64,000 bases of DNA from Limonium bicolor (GCA_023374045.1 CM041783.1:91857298-91921297); one strand, 5' to 3'. Shown: positions 35,010 through 47,735, numbered from the stretch's first letter. A program made the numbers and translations. The notes: generated from the letters alone by a model not told the origin.

Positions 35010-37390
35010 ATGCCTTTTACCAGGTCACATAGCCTCCCAGAAAATATTAATAATCACACGGTTGGTTACAATCCAGAGATCGAGAGAACCTTTCTGCACA
35101 CCCTAAGGCAGAAACGAACTCAACAAAATATAGCCACCACAGTGATAGAATCTAACCCGGAAGCTGACATGGCATTTTCACCAGCGACAGTCCGAAATAT
35201 CAGCAGGCCATCTAATCAAGGACAACAGCCTGCCATCATCCTTCCCCACCTTACCCCATCCGAATACGATGAGTGGCAAAAGCTAAAGCCATATCATCAA
35301 ATCCAATGTGTAAAGGAGTTAGGCATGTTTGATGGCACCAATCCTGACGAAGCTCTGTTTCATGTTACTAAGTTCTTGCAGCATGCCAACAGTCTAACTG
35401 CAACCGACGCAGTACTCCAGTACGCAAGACTGTCATTATTCCCTCACAGCCTGACTGGAAACGCGAGCAAATGGTATCACAGCCTGATGCCAAGTACCAT
35501 TGGTACTTGGGATGAAATGGCCACCAAGTTCTACGACAAATTCCTTCCCCCGAGCCGAACGTTGGAAATGATTGCTGAAATCTACAATTTCAAGCAGCCA
35601 GGGTCGGAAAACATATGTGAAACTTGGGACCGTTTCAAAGGACTACTACTGACTTGTCCTCACCATGGTCTGACGAAAGAGCAAGTATCACAATTGCTCT
35701 ACAAAGGCTTGATCGGTCCATGCAGAACAATGGTATTATCCTCCTTATGGGCCGATATTCTGAAAAAGCCAGGAGCACAATTTCTGAATAGCATGGAGTC
35801 TTTTGTGAAGAAATCAGAGACTGGGCCTCCGGTGGATCAAGGGGCGGCACTCCAGGTTTATACCATGTTGGGGAAAATGATAACAAGTTTGACCTGCTGA
35901 TGAAAAGCCATGAGCAACTCATGGAGAGCAATGCTCAGCAGGCAACAAAAGTAAGTACTCTGCAGAAAGTCGTTGAGCAGATGGCTATGAACTCCTACCC
36001 CCAGCAAGCTAAGTCGATGATTTCCCGATCATCTACAATCCCTCCAGGCTATGCTCCTCTTTCCCAATCATCTCCAGCTATCTCTTGTACACAATGTGGT
36101 GGGCCTCATGACTATGAACAATGCCCCCAACTACAAGAATTAAAAGCAGCAGAGGAAGCAAACTATCTCACCAACAATTCAGGGTACAGGTAACCTTGGC
36201 AACGTAACATGCAATCCAACCTTCGCTACTCAAACACCAACAATATCCAAAACTCACACACACTACAACCATCTCAAAATTACAGACCTCAGTCCAATTT
36301 TCAAGGAGGCCAAAGGCAGTATCAGCAACAGCCTTATGGCAATGATGCTTCTTCGAGTCGACCAACTCAACCTCCTTCGAATCCTGAATCTGAAATGTCC
36401 CAAATGCAAGAGATGTTTAAAGCAATGACGGGTAAGTCCCGAGACACGCAAGAGGAGGTCGCTGCCCTGTGAAAAGACCAAATAGCCTTGCAGTCCCAAA
36501 TACAACAGCTTCTAACTCAACAAAGACCTCCTGGTAAATTCCCTTCACAAACCAATCCAAATCCAAAAGTGTATGAAAATGCAATTTACGTAGTGGACCA
36601 GCCCATCACACTAGCTCAAAGGGAGCAACAACCAAAGAATGAAATGGTCCATGAAGTGGAGCAGCAGGCTGAGGAAGTATACCTCGACATGAACCAACTG
36701 AAGCTCTATGCCAAATTAGTTGCGATAAACGAAATGATGGAAGGTCCACTAGACCTTACATCACAGCAACCGGAGAGCAAACTGGTTCATAGAGTGGACG
36801 ACTTACCTGAGGATTTGGGTTACTCTTTATCACCACCCCCGTTTGAACCTGAGCAAACGGCATCAAACCTTCTGCTTGAGCTTGAAGACAAGCCATCAGA
36901 GGACAACTTCTACCTCAACTTCATGGAGCCTCCTCCCTCTGAAGTCAATTACCGTTATTTTCCCTTATTCTCTGTGCTATATCCAGAAATTGAGGATAGT
37001 TACATCCTCAAAAATGAAGAGGAGGAAATGCTCGCTCCCGCCAGAACATCCAAACAGAACGTTACATTCAACTTCACGGAGCCATCTCCCTCTGAAGTTG
37101 AATTCAATCAGGGCTCTTCCTATGAGCCTCTTCAAAAAAATGAGGATATTTACGTCCTCGAATTTGAGGAGGAGGAGCCGCCCAACTTTGATCCTAGAAC
37201 CAAGGGTCATGCATTGAAAAATCTGGGCCCTTCTCCAAAGAAAAATAATGCCCACCCAACCCACCCATTGAAGCCCACTTCCACCTTCATTTTCGTTCCA
37301 GGGGAGGATATTTACATCCTCGACTCTGAGCAAGCACTACCACCACCATCTTGCCTCCATACGGCTAAACAACAAAAGGCGAATGTTTTA
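35010..37390 (+). pseudogene. gag: Athila-like gag with acidic-repeat tail, copy b (broken)
   Basis: The first frame (35010-35900, 296 codons) holds the gag homology region at about residues 130-235. It shifts frame near 35870, as copy a does at the matching point, so that break predates the duplication. The next frame carries the knuckle at 36086-36124 and is interrupted by TAA (36191-36193) and TGA (36470-36472). The TGA is shared with copy a. The acidic-repeat tail then runs from 36488 to about 37378, where an indel moves it out of register. No pol follows. The tail repeats are rich in E, P and S and include FNFTEPSPSEVEF and YVLEFEEEEPP. Confidence 0.85.
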
Positions 37391-38719
37391 CATTCTCCAG
37401 TTTGGAGGAAGCAATACAACCATCACCCGGTTTACAATACAATATTTACTTGCAGCAAAACAACCTCCTTCAAAACCAAGGTTTTGGGAGTTGTATTTTC
37501 CTACTTTAATTGTGCAGTAATAACTTTGTTTTGATCCAGGGGTTCGGTTTCCTACTTATTGCCAATTTCCTATTCCCTGGTACTACCATTGTCAAACTTT
37601 CATTTATGATCCGGGATAATGAAGACAACATGCGGTCTAGCTAGAGGGAACGTTAAACCAGGCAGCTTTTGGGGAGGCAAAACCCACTATCTACTTCTTT
37701 ATCTTTCCTTTCATCTAATGTGTTTTCTTTTTTGTACTATATTTCCATTTTACATGTATAATAAAATGCAGGTTTTACTTGAGTACTTCTGGCTGTGTAG
37801 AATATTCTTTACAGGTACATTTCATGACATTCCAAACTGCACTCAAGTGTGGGGGAGCTCTCACACCTCTACGATATTTGGGAAGTACACTTTCCTTTTG
37901 TTGTGCCCTATTAATTTAATTCCATTTACGCAATGAGGGCATTGCTTCAGCTTAAGTGTGGGGGTGAGAGCCCTTTTCGGGGCATTTTGTGCTTAAAATG
38001 TTTAAATCTCTCTGCTTATCTTGCTTATGTTCAAAAATTAAAATTATGGACCTCATTAATGTAGGTTGTTCTCTTTAAAAACAAATACTATTATGAATTG
38101 TGGGATAAAAGGTACAAAATTAAAAATTTTCATTTGATTACTTTTGAGGAGAATTTTTATGCGGTGTGACCAAATGATCTGCAATGGTTGGATTTTTATT
38201 ACTCAGGGTTTCTTTCTGTCATCTCTCTTAGGGATTGCTAAGGGATGCTTCTCTGTTAAAATAATACAATAAATTTAATAAATAAGGGACTTGGGGGACA
38301 CCATTGGTAACCTACAAAGAGAGTTGAGTGTTCTTAATTACAAAAGCTTGATGCTTAAATATTATCTTCTCATCTCTTGTGCAAAAGTGAAACAAATGCA
38401 TGAATCTATTTTTCCTTTTGTTTTCTTCTCAAATGCCCATTCTTGAGAGAAGTTGGCCATGGTAAAAGTTCTCAGAGTCACCTAAACAAAGAAGCATTGA
38501 AGCACCTTGGATCATACCCCGAAACTCTAATTTTTACCTTGAGCACACCTATGCCACCAGCAGTTGATGGATCACACTCCTCAATAAGTTAAAAAGATCA
38601 TGAACTGTTCACATCTTTATCATACCCTTCATAATAATATTTGTTAGTATTGACCATTCCCTACTTACTTGGGTACATGGTTTTGCTTGAGGACAAGCAA
38701 AAAGATAAGTGTGGGGGTG
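37391..38719 (+). other. 3' non-coding region, copy b
   Basis: Equivalent of 31052-32332. AAGTGTGGGGG occurs at 37845-37855, 37954-37964 and 38707-38717. Between about 37380 and 37870 it differs from copy a mainly by one-base indels, unlike the flanking sequence. Confidence 0.8.
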
Positions 38720-39011
38720 TGATAAGTGTCCAAATGAGCATGTTTTATAGGTATATTTCATATATTTTATTAGCACTTTTCTTGCTCATTTCTCCACTTT
38801 GGTTAGTTTTCCACTAGTTATTTTTTATTGATTATCTCACAAATTTATTAGTTAAACATGATGAAAACCAAGCTAGGAGCAAAGTACACGAAGAGACGAA
38901 TGCTTAGGCGAAAACGGGGATCAAATCGGAGCTAAAACGAACATTTTAGAGGCAAAAGACCCTTGGTCCGGACCAGTGTTCGGATCACCTGGTCCTGACG
39001 AAGACTCGCCA
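38720..39011 (+). repeat. Truncated LTR head, Athila-like
   Basis: The first 292 bp of the LTR, from TGATAAGTGTCC to the GACTCGCCA word. It then jumps to 3' internal sequence at the word ATCTGCAATGG. It contains the first palindrome with two changed bases. Confidence 0.85.
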
Positions 39012-39557
39012 TCTGCAATGGTTGGATTTTTATTGCTCAGGGTTTCTTTCTGTCCTCTCTCTTAGGGATTGCTAAGGGATGCTTCGCTGCTAAAAGAATA
39101 CAATAAATTTAATAAATAAGGGACTTGCGGGACACCATTGGTAACCAACAAAGAGAGTTGAGTCTTCTTAATTACAAAAGCTTGATGCTTAAATATTATC
39201 TTCTCATCTCTTGTGCAAAAGTGAAACAAATGCGTGAATCTATTTTTCCTTTTGTTTTCTTCTCAAATGCCCATTCTTGAGAGAAGTTGGCCATGGTAAA
39301 AGTTCTCAGAGTCACCTAAACAAAGAAGTATTGAAGCACCTTGGATCATACCCCGAAACTCTAATTTTATTTTACCTTGAGTACACCTATGCCACCAGCA
39401 GTTGATGGATCACACTCCTCAATAAGTTAAAAAGATCATGAACTGTTCACATCTTTATCCTACCCTTCATAATAATATTTGTTAGTATTGAGCATTCCCT
39501 ACTTACTTGGGTACATGGTTTTGCTTGAGGACAAGCAAAAAGATAAGTGTGGGGGTG
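39012..39557 (+). repeat. Duplicated 3' internal segment of the Athila-like element
   Basis: Second copy of the region at 38177-38719, ending in its own polypurine tract (39545-39555). At several diagnostic bases it agrees with copy a (31788-32332) rather than the adjacent copy b: TTATTGCTCAGG and CTGTCCTCTC here, against TTATTACTCAGG and CTGTCATCTC. That argues for recombination or template switching between elements, not simple local duplication. Confidence 0.8.
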
Positions 39558-41025
39558 TGATAAGTGTCCAAATGAGCATGTTTTATAGGTATATTTCATA
39601 TATTTTATTAGCACTTTTCTTGCTCATTTCTCCACTTTGGTTAGTTTTCCTCTAGTTATGTTTTATTGATTATGTCACAAATTTATTGGTTAAACATGAG
39701 GAAAACCAAGCTAGGAGCAAAGTACACGAAGAGACGAACGCGTAGGCTCAAACGGGGATCAAATCGGAGCTAAAACAAACATTTTAGAGGCAAAAGACCC
39801 TTGGTCCGGACCAGTGTACGGATCACCTGGTCCGGACGAAGACTCGCCAGCGCACCTGAGAAGAAAATCGACATGTCCGGACCAGTCTGGTCCAGACGGT
39901 GGTCCGGACATGTCGATTTTGCCAGCGTACAGAGCGCAACAGCAACGTGTGAAGAGATAAAATCCTTTTCTCTTCACACGCAAATACCACCGTCTTACCT
40001 CCCCCTTTACCCTATATTTCTCTATAAATACACCTCCAAACCTCCATTAAATCATATCTCATTCCACCCCAAACTTATACCATTTTTCCTCCATAAAAAT
40101 ACCATAAAACTCTCCAAAAATCATACATCTCATCCACATATTATCCACATAAATTCCATACAACACCTCATTCCATAAAAACATTTCATTTCCATACCGT
40201 TGTTCTGTCCAACCTCTGCCCAAATATTAGCAATCAAGATAGTAGAGCTGAATTAATTATCTTTCCCAGATGATTTCTTTTACTTCTTATTCTGTCTTTT
40301 TAATGACGTTGGGCTAAGAGGATTTACTCCGGGCGAAGGTTAATTTATAGTCTGTTTAATTATGTAATCTATATTTCTACCGGTTAAGATAAATACAGTT
40401 TGTTACGATTAAAGTTTATCTCTCACCTTTTTAATAAATTTCATCGATTTATTAAAGAGCTCTGCTAAATCTGTTTTAATCTGATCGGTGACAAACAGAT
40501 AGGTTAATTAAGCCGTAAATCTGGAGGAAACTTGTTTTCATCGGATAAGTTAGTACTCAGATGCATAAATTATTTCTCATATCTAAACCGTCCGTTTACA
40601 CGTATTTTGCTTGAGTTTTCATCGGACCTTGCATTTTCAGGTAAACGAGTTCTTATGAGTTTTCATCGGACCTTAAGAAAATAAGAGGAATTTTGCCAAA
40701 CAATTATAATTAAACCGGTAGAGATAGCATAATTAATCAGATTATATAAACCTGAACCCGGAGTCCCGTTTAATTTATCTTCAACTCAGTTAATCTTATC
40801 TGTTATTTTATTTTACAAAAACAAGTCAATTAATCCCCCTCTTGTGACAAAGCATAGGTACTTAATAATTCACCTTAGTCCCACGGTTCGATATCCGGTC
40901 ACTTACACTTTACTATACTACTACGACCGGGATTTGCTTGCAGCCCGACTATTATTTTGAGTTTTAATTTCTTTCCTTTTGTTTTAATTACACCAGTTCC
41001 AACCACTCACATTATATAGTCTGCA
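39558..41025 (+). repeat. Right LTR of the Athila-like element (1.47 kb)
   Basis: TGATAAGTGTCC to TATAGTCTGCA. It has palindromes GTCCGGACCA (39804) with TGGTCCGGAC (39828), and a 16-bp stem CGACATGTCCGGACCA (39869-39884) with TGGTCCGGACATGTCG (39900-39915). ATAAC at 41026 would be one target copy; its partner is outside the window. Confidence 0.88.
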
Positions 41026-41207
41026 ATAACTATATACTAAAGCTTGTGATTGAATATATAGAGAGGAGCTTAATATATAAGAGAATTATATTATAAAACA
41101 TTAGACATATAGGTCTAAAGTTAATATATGGAGAGTTGAACTAAAGAACGAATTATACAATTCAAAGGATTTAAAATGGTGAATTACATAGAATTTTAGA
41201 CTTGAAT
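41026..41207. other. Unassigned AT-rich spacer
   Basis: About 180 bp between the Athila-like LTR and LARD-C. No open frame, no match to other parts of the window and no recognised feature. It may be remnant pre-insertion DNA. Confidence 0.6.
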
Positions 41208-41321
41208 TGTAACACCCCTCTCAAATAAACATGTAATAGTCACTCACGTTAACAGAAAAATAAAACGTCTTACAGCGGAAGAATAAACAACGACATTAAA
41301 CTCACTCGGGTGTCACCTGTC

Positions 41322-41343
41322 GTTACTCGCCCATGCGAGTAAC
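41322..41343 (-). other. LTR-terminal hairpin, LARD-C 3' LTR
   Basis: Plus-strand reading GTTACTCGC, CCAT, GCGAGTAAC; the element strand carries loop ATGG. Perfect 9-bp stem, 114 nt from the LTR end. Much of the stem differs from LARD-A but position, length and loop type agree. Confidence 0.75.
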
Positions 41344-43076
41344 GAAGCAGAAGTAAATCCAACAACTAAAATACACATCACTACTAAACCGCTGTGACAA
41401 TGAGATATCCCTATACAACATACTAAGTCCACATCCATAACAGTCGACAAGTGAGCATCTACTCAAATCCCAGATAATTACAATTGTACCGTCATACATC
41501 CATAGACTAATACCGTTATACAATAAAATCTTACGCAATAATTGAAGTAATCCTATCTACCCTGTTCCCACACTTCGGCTTCAACGAAGATCAACAACCT
41601 GCACAATAAGTGTAGTCTCAGCGATAGACGCTGAGTATGCCGGGCTTGGACCCTATTGGTCACTTGTCATTTTTTTAACCGTCTTGATATTAGATTGATT
41701 CCATGCTTAATCACTTTACAGGTATAATAAATACTGTAACAACACGCATGATTATATAACCATTCATCCAATCCAAACAGTCAATTATAAATATACACAG
41801 TACTGTCAGACATCATACAATACAGTAGCATTGATAACTCATTCGTCGTATATTAACATAATCATGTATTACATCATTCGGCCCCCCAGGCCCTCACAGA
41901 TCATTTGATTTGGTTAGCACTGTCGGGCGTCAATTAGGACAGCCCGAGATATACTCACTTGGACAGTAGTCCCACGTACACACAAGGTGCTCACTGCCCT
42001 GATCATCCGAAGACTCTGGGACTGTTCACTTTACCTTTGTAAAGGCGCCCATTTAGGTGGCCAAGGGCCTGGTGCCAACGGTAGCACACTCCGCATGACG
42101 ATCTATCTAGGTTCGTTCAGGATTAACTAGGGTAAACCCGATACGGGATAACCCAAGAGATCTCTACTTGCGACCAGCTGCCAATGACTGTCTGGATAAA
42201 GTTACATCATCAAATTAATTCACACTCCACTGTTAACTTCATTAGTTAGGTAGTCAGTTACAATTTTAATTATGGAGTACATCACTTACTTTGTTGGCTG
42301 CCCTGTGGGTCTTACGCATGCCTAGAATGATTCTAGGTAGTATTTATGTTCGAGTTGAAGCTCTAGGGACCGACAATGTCGTGTCCCGTCCCTAAGTGTT
42401 TTACTTAAGTTATAACTACATACTTGTAACACTTAGCGTATTAGGCCAGGCAACGGTAATCACAATCACGCATTTCGCATATGTAGTTTTGTATAAGTCG
42501 ATCTATAGTCGACGTAGTATTAGTCCCGTAGGACGTTCGTGCATAAATTAATAATGCAGTAACACAGATATCCATTACTCACATAATCACACACATACAT
42601 CCGCACAAGTTATTTATCAAACAAATCCGAGCCCGAGGAATTCCTCAGGACAACCCGGATCAAACCCCTTTACATACCGTACACCGTGTCAAGGTCGCGC
42701 AGTGTAGACCACTAAGCTTTCTCGAGCGCGCACACGTCTGACAGGCGATCTAACAATACGAAAAACGCTATATGTCAATCCACATGACAGTATGATTCGG
42801 TATTTCCGAATAACGTCTGTAATCCTGGTACTACGCCCCGGATTTTCAACTGTTACTAGTTAAAGCATAGTTATCTTAAAAGTTCCTTACTCGTAGTAAG
42901 TATTAGTATTCGGCTCAACAAGGACGTCGGTTTCTATACGAACGTCATAGTTAACGTTTTTAACTTAGGAATTACCGTTTCCAACCCGTAATATTTTGAA
43001 ACGTTACGCCTTATACAACTTCGTTCGTTCTCGTACATTTTTAATCCAACCGTTATATTGCATGCTCAGGTATTTT

Positions 43077-44980
43077 TATAACCTATAGTTGCATGCATGG
43101 TTGTAGTTTATAACCTAGGGTTGCATGCATTTCATGCAACGTTAGTCTATAATGCACGATAGATTGTTATTCCTCGGTATACCGTATATTATTCAACTTC
43201 TCATTTATGTAAGAACTTGTATTCATTTAAACCTTATGACATTAAGGTATACAATTATACTTACATGTTAACATTTATTATTGACTACTATATGGTTTGT
43301 AAACCATATTATATATGCATCTCATTTGCGCCAGCATTTATATATGTATACACATTAGTTTTTAATGAAGTATGAAACTTTAGATTTTGTATATATATTA
43401 TTCCTTATGCAGGGTTTATTTAACCATTCCAAAATCTTAAATTAACCATAGTATTTTGTGTCATTGTATACCATAGTTTATTTTTTTTCATTTCTACATA
43501 TATAATATATATATATATGTGCGCTAGCATGTTAGTCTTTTACAAACTATGCTTTTGACCACATAACATTATTTAGTGTTACTCTTATATCATGATATTA
43601 TATGGTATGATATTTTATATGTCATTAAACTTTATAACATATAGTTTTGGTAATTATATTTGTACCTAAAATAGTGTATACACATAATACACTTACACTT
43701 CTTCATTCCCATAATTTCCATTAATCACAATATACCCACATAACTTATACCATGTTATAAATTCTTTATTTTATAGCATCAAAACTTTGTAATCAATATA
43801 TACCCCAAGGTCTTATAACACTTTGTTATAATTATCGGAAATGCATATCTATTTAATTCCATTTCCTTTCAACCCTATACTTTTCAAATATTACCACTTC
43901 GCTACAAATCTCATAATATTTATTCACAACATATGATATATCCTTCCAACATTACATTATTTATAACATATAGTTTTCATATTTTACTTCTTTCCATAAT
44001 ACCGAACAGACCTCGGTTGTTTGGTATAATTCTTTTCCAGCAACATTATTTCCCTTATTTACACGTTAGCCACATATATTATAACAAGTTACATATATAG
44101 GTTACATTATATGGTTTAACATTTATTATCCATATAACCTATAGTTTTATGTTACTTAATTCAAAACAGCCCCCTTTTATGTTTTCTAAATTCTCTTTCC
44201 GCCCACATCTTCTTCTTATTTACATATTGACCCAAATTTATATTATATACTCTTATGTGACACAAGAATCATATGTTATACTCTTTTATCAATATACCCA
44301 ATTATATAACTCCACAAATTCTCAAATTTTATACTTAGGGTATAAATCACTATATTAACCAAACTACACCTAAACTTTTCGGTAATTACATTGTATACCC
44401 CAAAATTTTCATAAATTCCACATTTCACTTATAATGTTAATATAAGTTCATAAATTAATTATTTATGACATTAAATATGGTCAAGACTTTTATTTGGTCA
44501 ATGTTGACCCAATATACACTAGTTTGACAATAGGTTTATGTATTTGCGGTTGTGACCACACTTTCTCAAAATTTTACCATTTGACCCCCATATTTTACAA
44601 AACTCAATAAAATTCATAGAATATCTCTTTTAACATATAGTTTTTGATTTTATTTATATTCGGTCTCTAAAATTTATTTAAATTGCAATTCAACCCCAAA
44701 CTATTTCGGTAATATATATTTTGTTCTAAATTCATTTTAAATCTTTTTAACTTAACATAGCAATTAAATTAAATGGCCTAAAATGCTTGGCCTTGTTACA
44801 TTAATTTACATTGGATAAAATTACACATAAATGTTATAAAAACTATATTGTTTATGGTTTAATATATAGTTTTTCTTTTATGTCTCCCAAAATCATTTAA
44901 TTAATTCAATGACATTTACTTCATCTAAACCTTATGTTATCAACTAAAAATGTTATGAAACATTATAATATATAGTTAAG
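43077..44980 (-). repeat. AT-rich dispersed word array in LARD-C LTR
   Basis: The word ATAACATATAGTTTT, or near variants, recurs at about 43634, 43963, 44133, 44632, 44863 and 44968, with related forms at 43080 and 43110. Palindromic variants include ATGGTTTGTAAACCAT near 43295. It may be the LARD-C counterpart of the GC-rich arrays of LARD-A and B, but the relation is only positional. A TA microsatellite lies at about 43500-43520. Confidence 0.5.
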
Positions 44981-47273
44981 TCATTTAAGACCATGTTCGG
45001 TCTCAGTTTTTCCTTCCCTTGTCACCATATATTTTATAATCATATTTTTTTGACCCATAATCAATTTACTTGACCTTATAGTCATTAATACTCTAACTAA
45101 CCACCAAAAATGTTATTAAACTTTTAATAATAATTAAATCATTTAATCTCCATAACACCCCACGGCTGATATATTCATGTAATAAAATTTCATAAAACAT
45201 ATCATAACATAAGGTAAGTATCTTCTTACCTAGTTTATGATTTTTCTAAGCTTTCAATTATATCAAAATAGCAACTAGCACTCACGGTCAAGTGGTTAAC
45301 ACCAGATTTAATTAGTTTTGAATGTTGAATTATTAGCTTAATATATACACAAGTTTATAGAGTGGGAATACTCACTTTGCCAACACTTATTTCTTGGACT
45401 TGGTTCTTCATGTTGTGCATAATTTTTCTCCAAGATTTTCCAATGTGTTTACGGCAGGAGTTTCATGCAGCAAAAGAGTATGTATTAGTTACTCATTATG
45501 TAGGTAATTAAGTGATGAGTTTAAGCTTAACAAGACATGGTTTTTACCTTGTTTTAGAGCTGGTTTCTAAGCTCACTCACGCCTGTTTTTCCAAGGCCAA
45601 GAGAAGTGTTAAAACACTACATATTCCAGCATGTAGAACCGGTAGAAAAGAAGGAAGTGGGCATGGTTTTCCTTACCGCAAGGGATGAAAATGGTGCTCT
45701 ATACTTGGAGCTTTTTCCCTCACAAGTGCTGGTTGTCCTCCTCTATTTTTGTACGTGAAGCAAGCAAAAGAAGGAGCTGGGAACTTCTTCTGTTTCCATG
45801 CGTGAGAAGAGCAGAGTTTGAGCCCAAAAAGAACAAGGAAGAGAACGGAACCAAGAGGGAGCTAAAGTATGAGCTATCAGCCATTGAAATGGAAGTCTAC
45901 TCACGGTCAAGTAGCAGCAACAGAGAGTTTGCATCGGTTTTTTTTATTCACAAGGGTGGGTAACCACCTCTGGTTTTGTACGTGGAGAAAACCAAAGATT
46001 TAAGAAAGGAGAATGGAAGTGTTTTACCGGTAATACAAGAAGGAGATGGGTGCGGTCTTCCTTACCGAAATGGGTAAAGATGGAGCTCCTTGTATGGGCA
46101 TGGCTACTGCACCAAGCATGGGTGTTTTCCCTCTGTTTTTTTTTTACGTGGAGAAAAACAAGAAGAGGGGCTCAAATCCAGCTAGCAATCTCACCGGCAA
46201 ACAAGGAAGAAAGCAGTGTGTTGTAATTAATTAGTGGTGTAAATATGCGCTCAGTATGCTTACGGAATGGTGAAGGAAAGAAAGCTATACACTTGGGTTG
46301 TTTCTTTCTTCAACCTGGTGTTCTCTTCTGGTTCTTCTCATGTAAAGGAAATAGAGAAGAAGACGGCTTATGATGAGTTTGGTTGTTACCTAAAGAAAGG
46401 AAGAATATCGGGCACAAAAAAGAAAATAGTCTAAACCATCGCTTATGGTTCAGGCGACTGATGCTGGGAGCTGGGCGCCATTCCCGGTTCTGCAACAGCG
46501 AGGGAAGGCTGGGATATCTACGCTTCTGGAATGGTAGGAGAAAAGTGCAGGAATATTTTGTTTACAGTGGAGAAGGAGGACGGTGGAAGAGGTAAGGGAA
46601 CCGGCTCTATGCCTTGGAGCAGCAACCACGTAGACTGGAAGATGCTCTCGGTTCTGAAGCAGAGCATGGATGAGTTTGGTTCTCTGTTGAAGAAGAGGAG
46701 CAGGTACCGAGTTGAAAGAAGAAACATGCAGAAAAGAAGAAAGGAGTTCGGCTGTGAGAGTGGTAGTAGGTGAGGGTTGGTACGTGGTCAAAGTTGGGAA
46801 TTCCCCATGTCTAGATAAACGCCTGAGCTTGCAGGGTTGCCGGTTCAATTGGTGAGAGGTAGGTATGGGTAGTGAGCTTGATTACTTATTATATATATTA
46901 CATGTGTAGATTTATGTCATTGAGCTCATCTGTACCTTTTTTTTGACGTTTCGTAGTCCTGCAAGTGGGTAAGGCTAAAGATTTAAATAGCAGGCAGCAA
47001 TGATAGGCCAGGTTCGGTAGATGGCTAGCTAGCTTTTGTTATTATACTACATGTTTATTCTTGCCCATATCTAATGTGTTTGTTCGGTGATTTGCAGGTA
47101 CCGAAAAAAAATAAGGTGGGATAAAGGGATGGGCGGTAATGAGTGTACAAGATCGGATGGGATTGGAAGAGTAGATAGCTTAGTTAATATAATACAAAGA
47201 GACGTACTCACATTTCCTTAATTGACATAGTACTAGTTTCGATTCGTTGATATAAGTTACCGAATTCGAGCAC

Positions 47274-47361
47274 AGCTCATTCGGTTGAAGCGTTCAGGAG
47301 GTATACGAGAGGTACGGGGTTCGAACCTCGGTAGGAGCGTGATTGCTCCCCCTTTTTTTTT
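47274..47361 (+). ncRNA. tRNA-derived (SINE-like) segment with A and B box motifs
   Basis: An A-box-like AGCTCATTCGGTTGAAG (47274-47290) and a perfect B box GGTTCGAACC (47318-47327) are spaced as in tRNA genes, and a run of nine T (47353-47361) could end Pol III transcription. I could not fold a full cloverleaf: the T-arm stem has mismatches. It is better read as a SINE head or tRNA pseudogene. It lies antisense within the LARD-C LTR. Confidence 0.4.
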
Positions 47362-47735
47362 GGAAACAGTCGTACACATGCTTATTTATATATATGTGAG
47401 ACTACATAATACATCGCGTTATTAGTTAGATACGCGACCAGTTAATTTTGTTACGTTGTATATATATGACCCATTTATTTTGTCACGATTTAGTTATACG
47501 TAACTATGCGACGTTATTATTTATTATATACGACGTTGTCATGTTTTCGGACACGTATATGCCTATACTAAATTTAATTGTTCGTTTGTTCACAAGTTGT
47601 TACATGCTCATAATAATGTAACACTTTCCCCTTAATTTAAACCTTACGCCATAAGGTTTTATATGCTTAATTATTTAGGCTATAATTTAATTGATTATAT
47701 GTCCAATCCATATTTAATTAAGTAGGGGTATTTCA

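Larger units (their letters stand above)
28337..41025 (+). mobile_element. Athila-like gag-only LTR element, recombined tandem
   Basis: The order is internal (28337-32332), LTR (32333-34581), internal (34582-38719), LTR head fragment (38720-39011), duplicated 3' segment (39012-39557), LTR (39558-41025). The left LTR is outside the window, behind the A3 insertion. Lineage evidence is the tRNA-Asp primer site, the AAGTGTGGGGG polypurine tract with its upstream hairpin, and an Athila-like gag with a C-x2-C-x3-H-x4-C knuckle. No protease, reverse transcriptase, RNase H or integrase follows gag, so it resembles the gag-only non-autonomous class described as TR-GAG. Two internals sharing an LTR indicate unequal recombination between LTRs. 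Confidence 0.88.
41208..47735 (-). repeat. LARD-C 3' LTR (6.53 kb)
   Basis: On the minus strand it runs from TGAAATACCCCTAC (47735) to GAGGGGTGTTACA (41208). It pairs with 60914-64000, which matches 41208 to about 44307 closely with few indels. At 6.5 kb it is exceptionally long. It contains a terminal hairpin (41322-41343), an AT-rich word array (43077-44980), a purine-rich part with imperfect repeats containing TTTACGTGGAGAAAA-like words (about 45650-46770), and a tRNA-like segment near 47274. Open frames of up to 132 codons in 45685-46848 show no known domain and overlap low-complexity repeats. Confidence 0.9.

Noticed and set aside
45685..46848. Several 60-132 codon open frames in the LARD-C LTR
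   Set aside because: They lie in purine-rich imperfect repeats, overlap on both strands, and none resembles a known protein.
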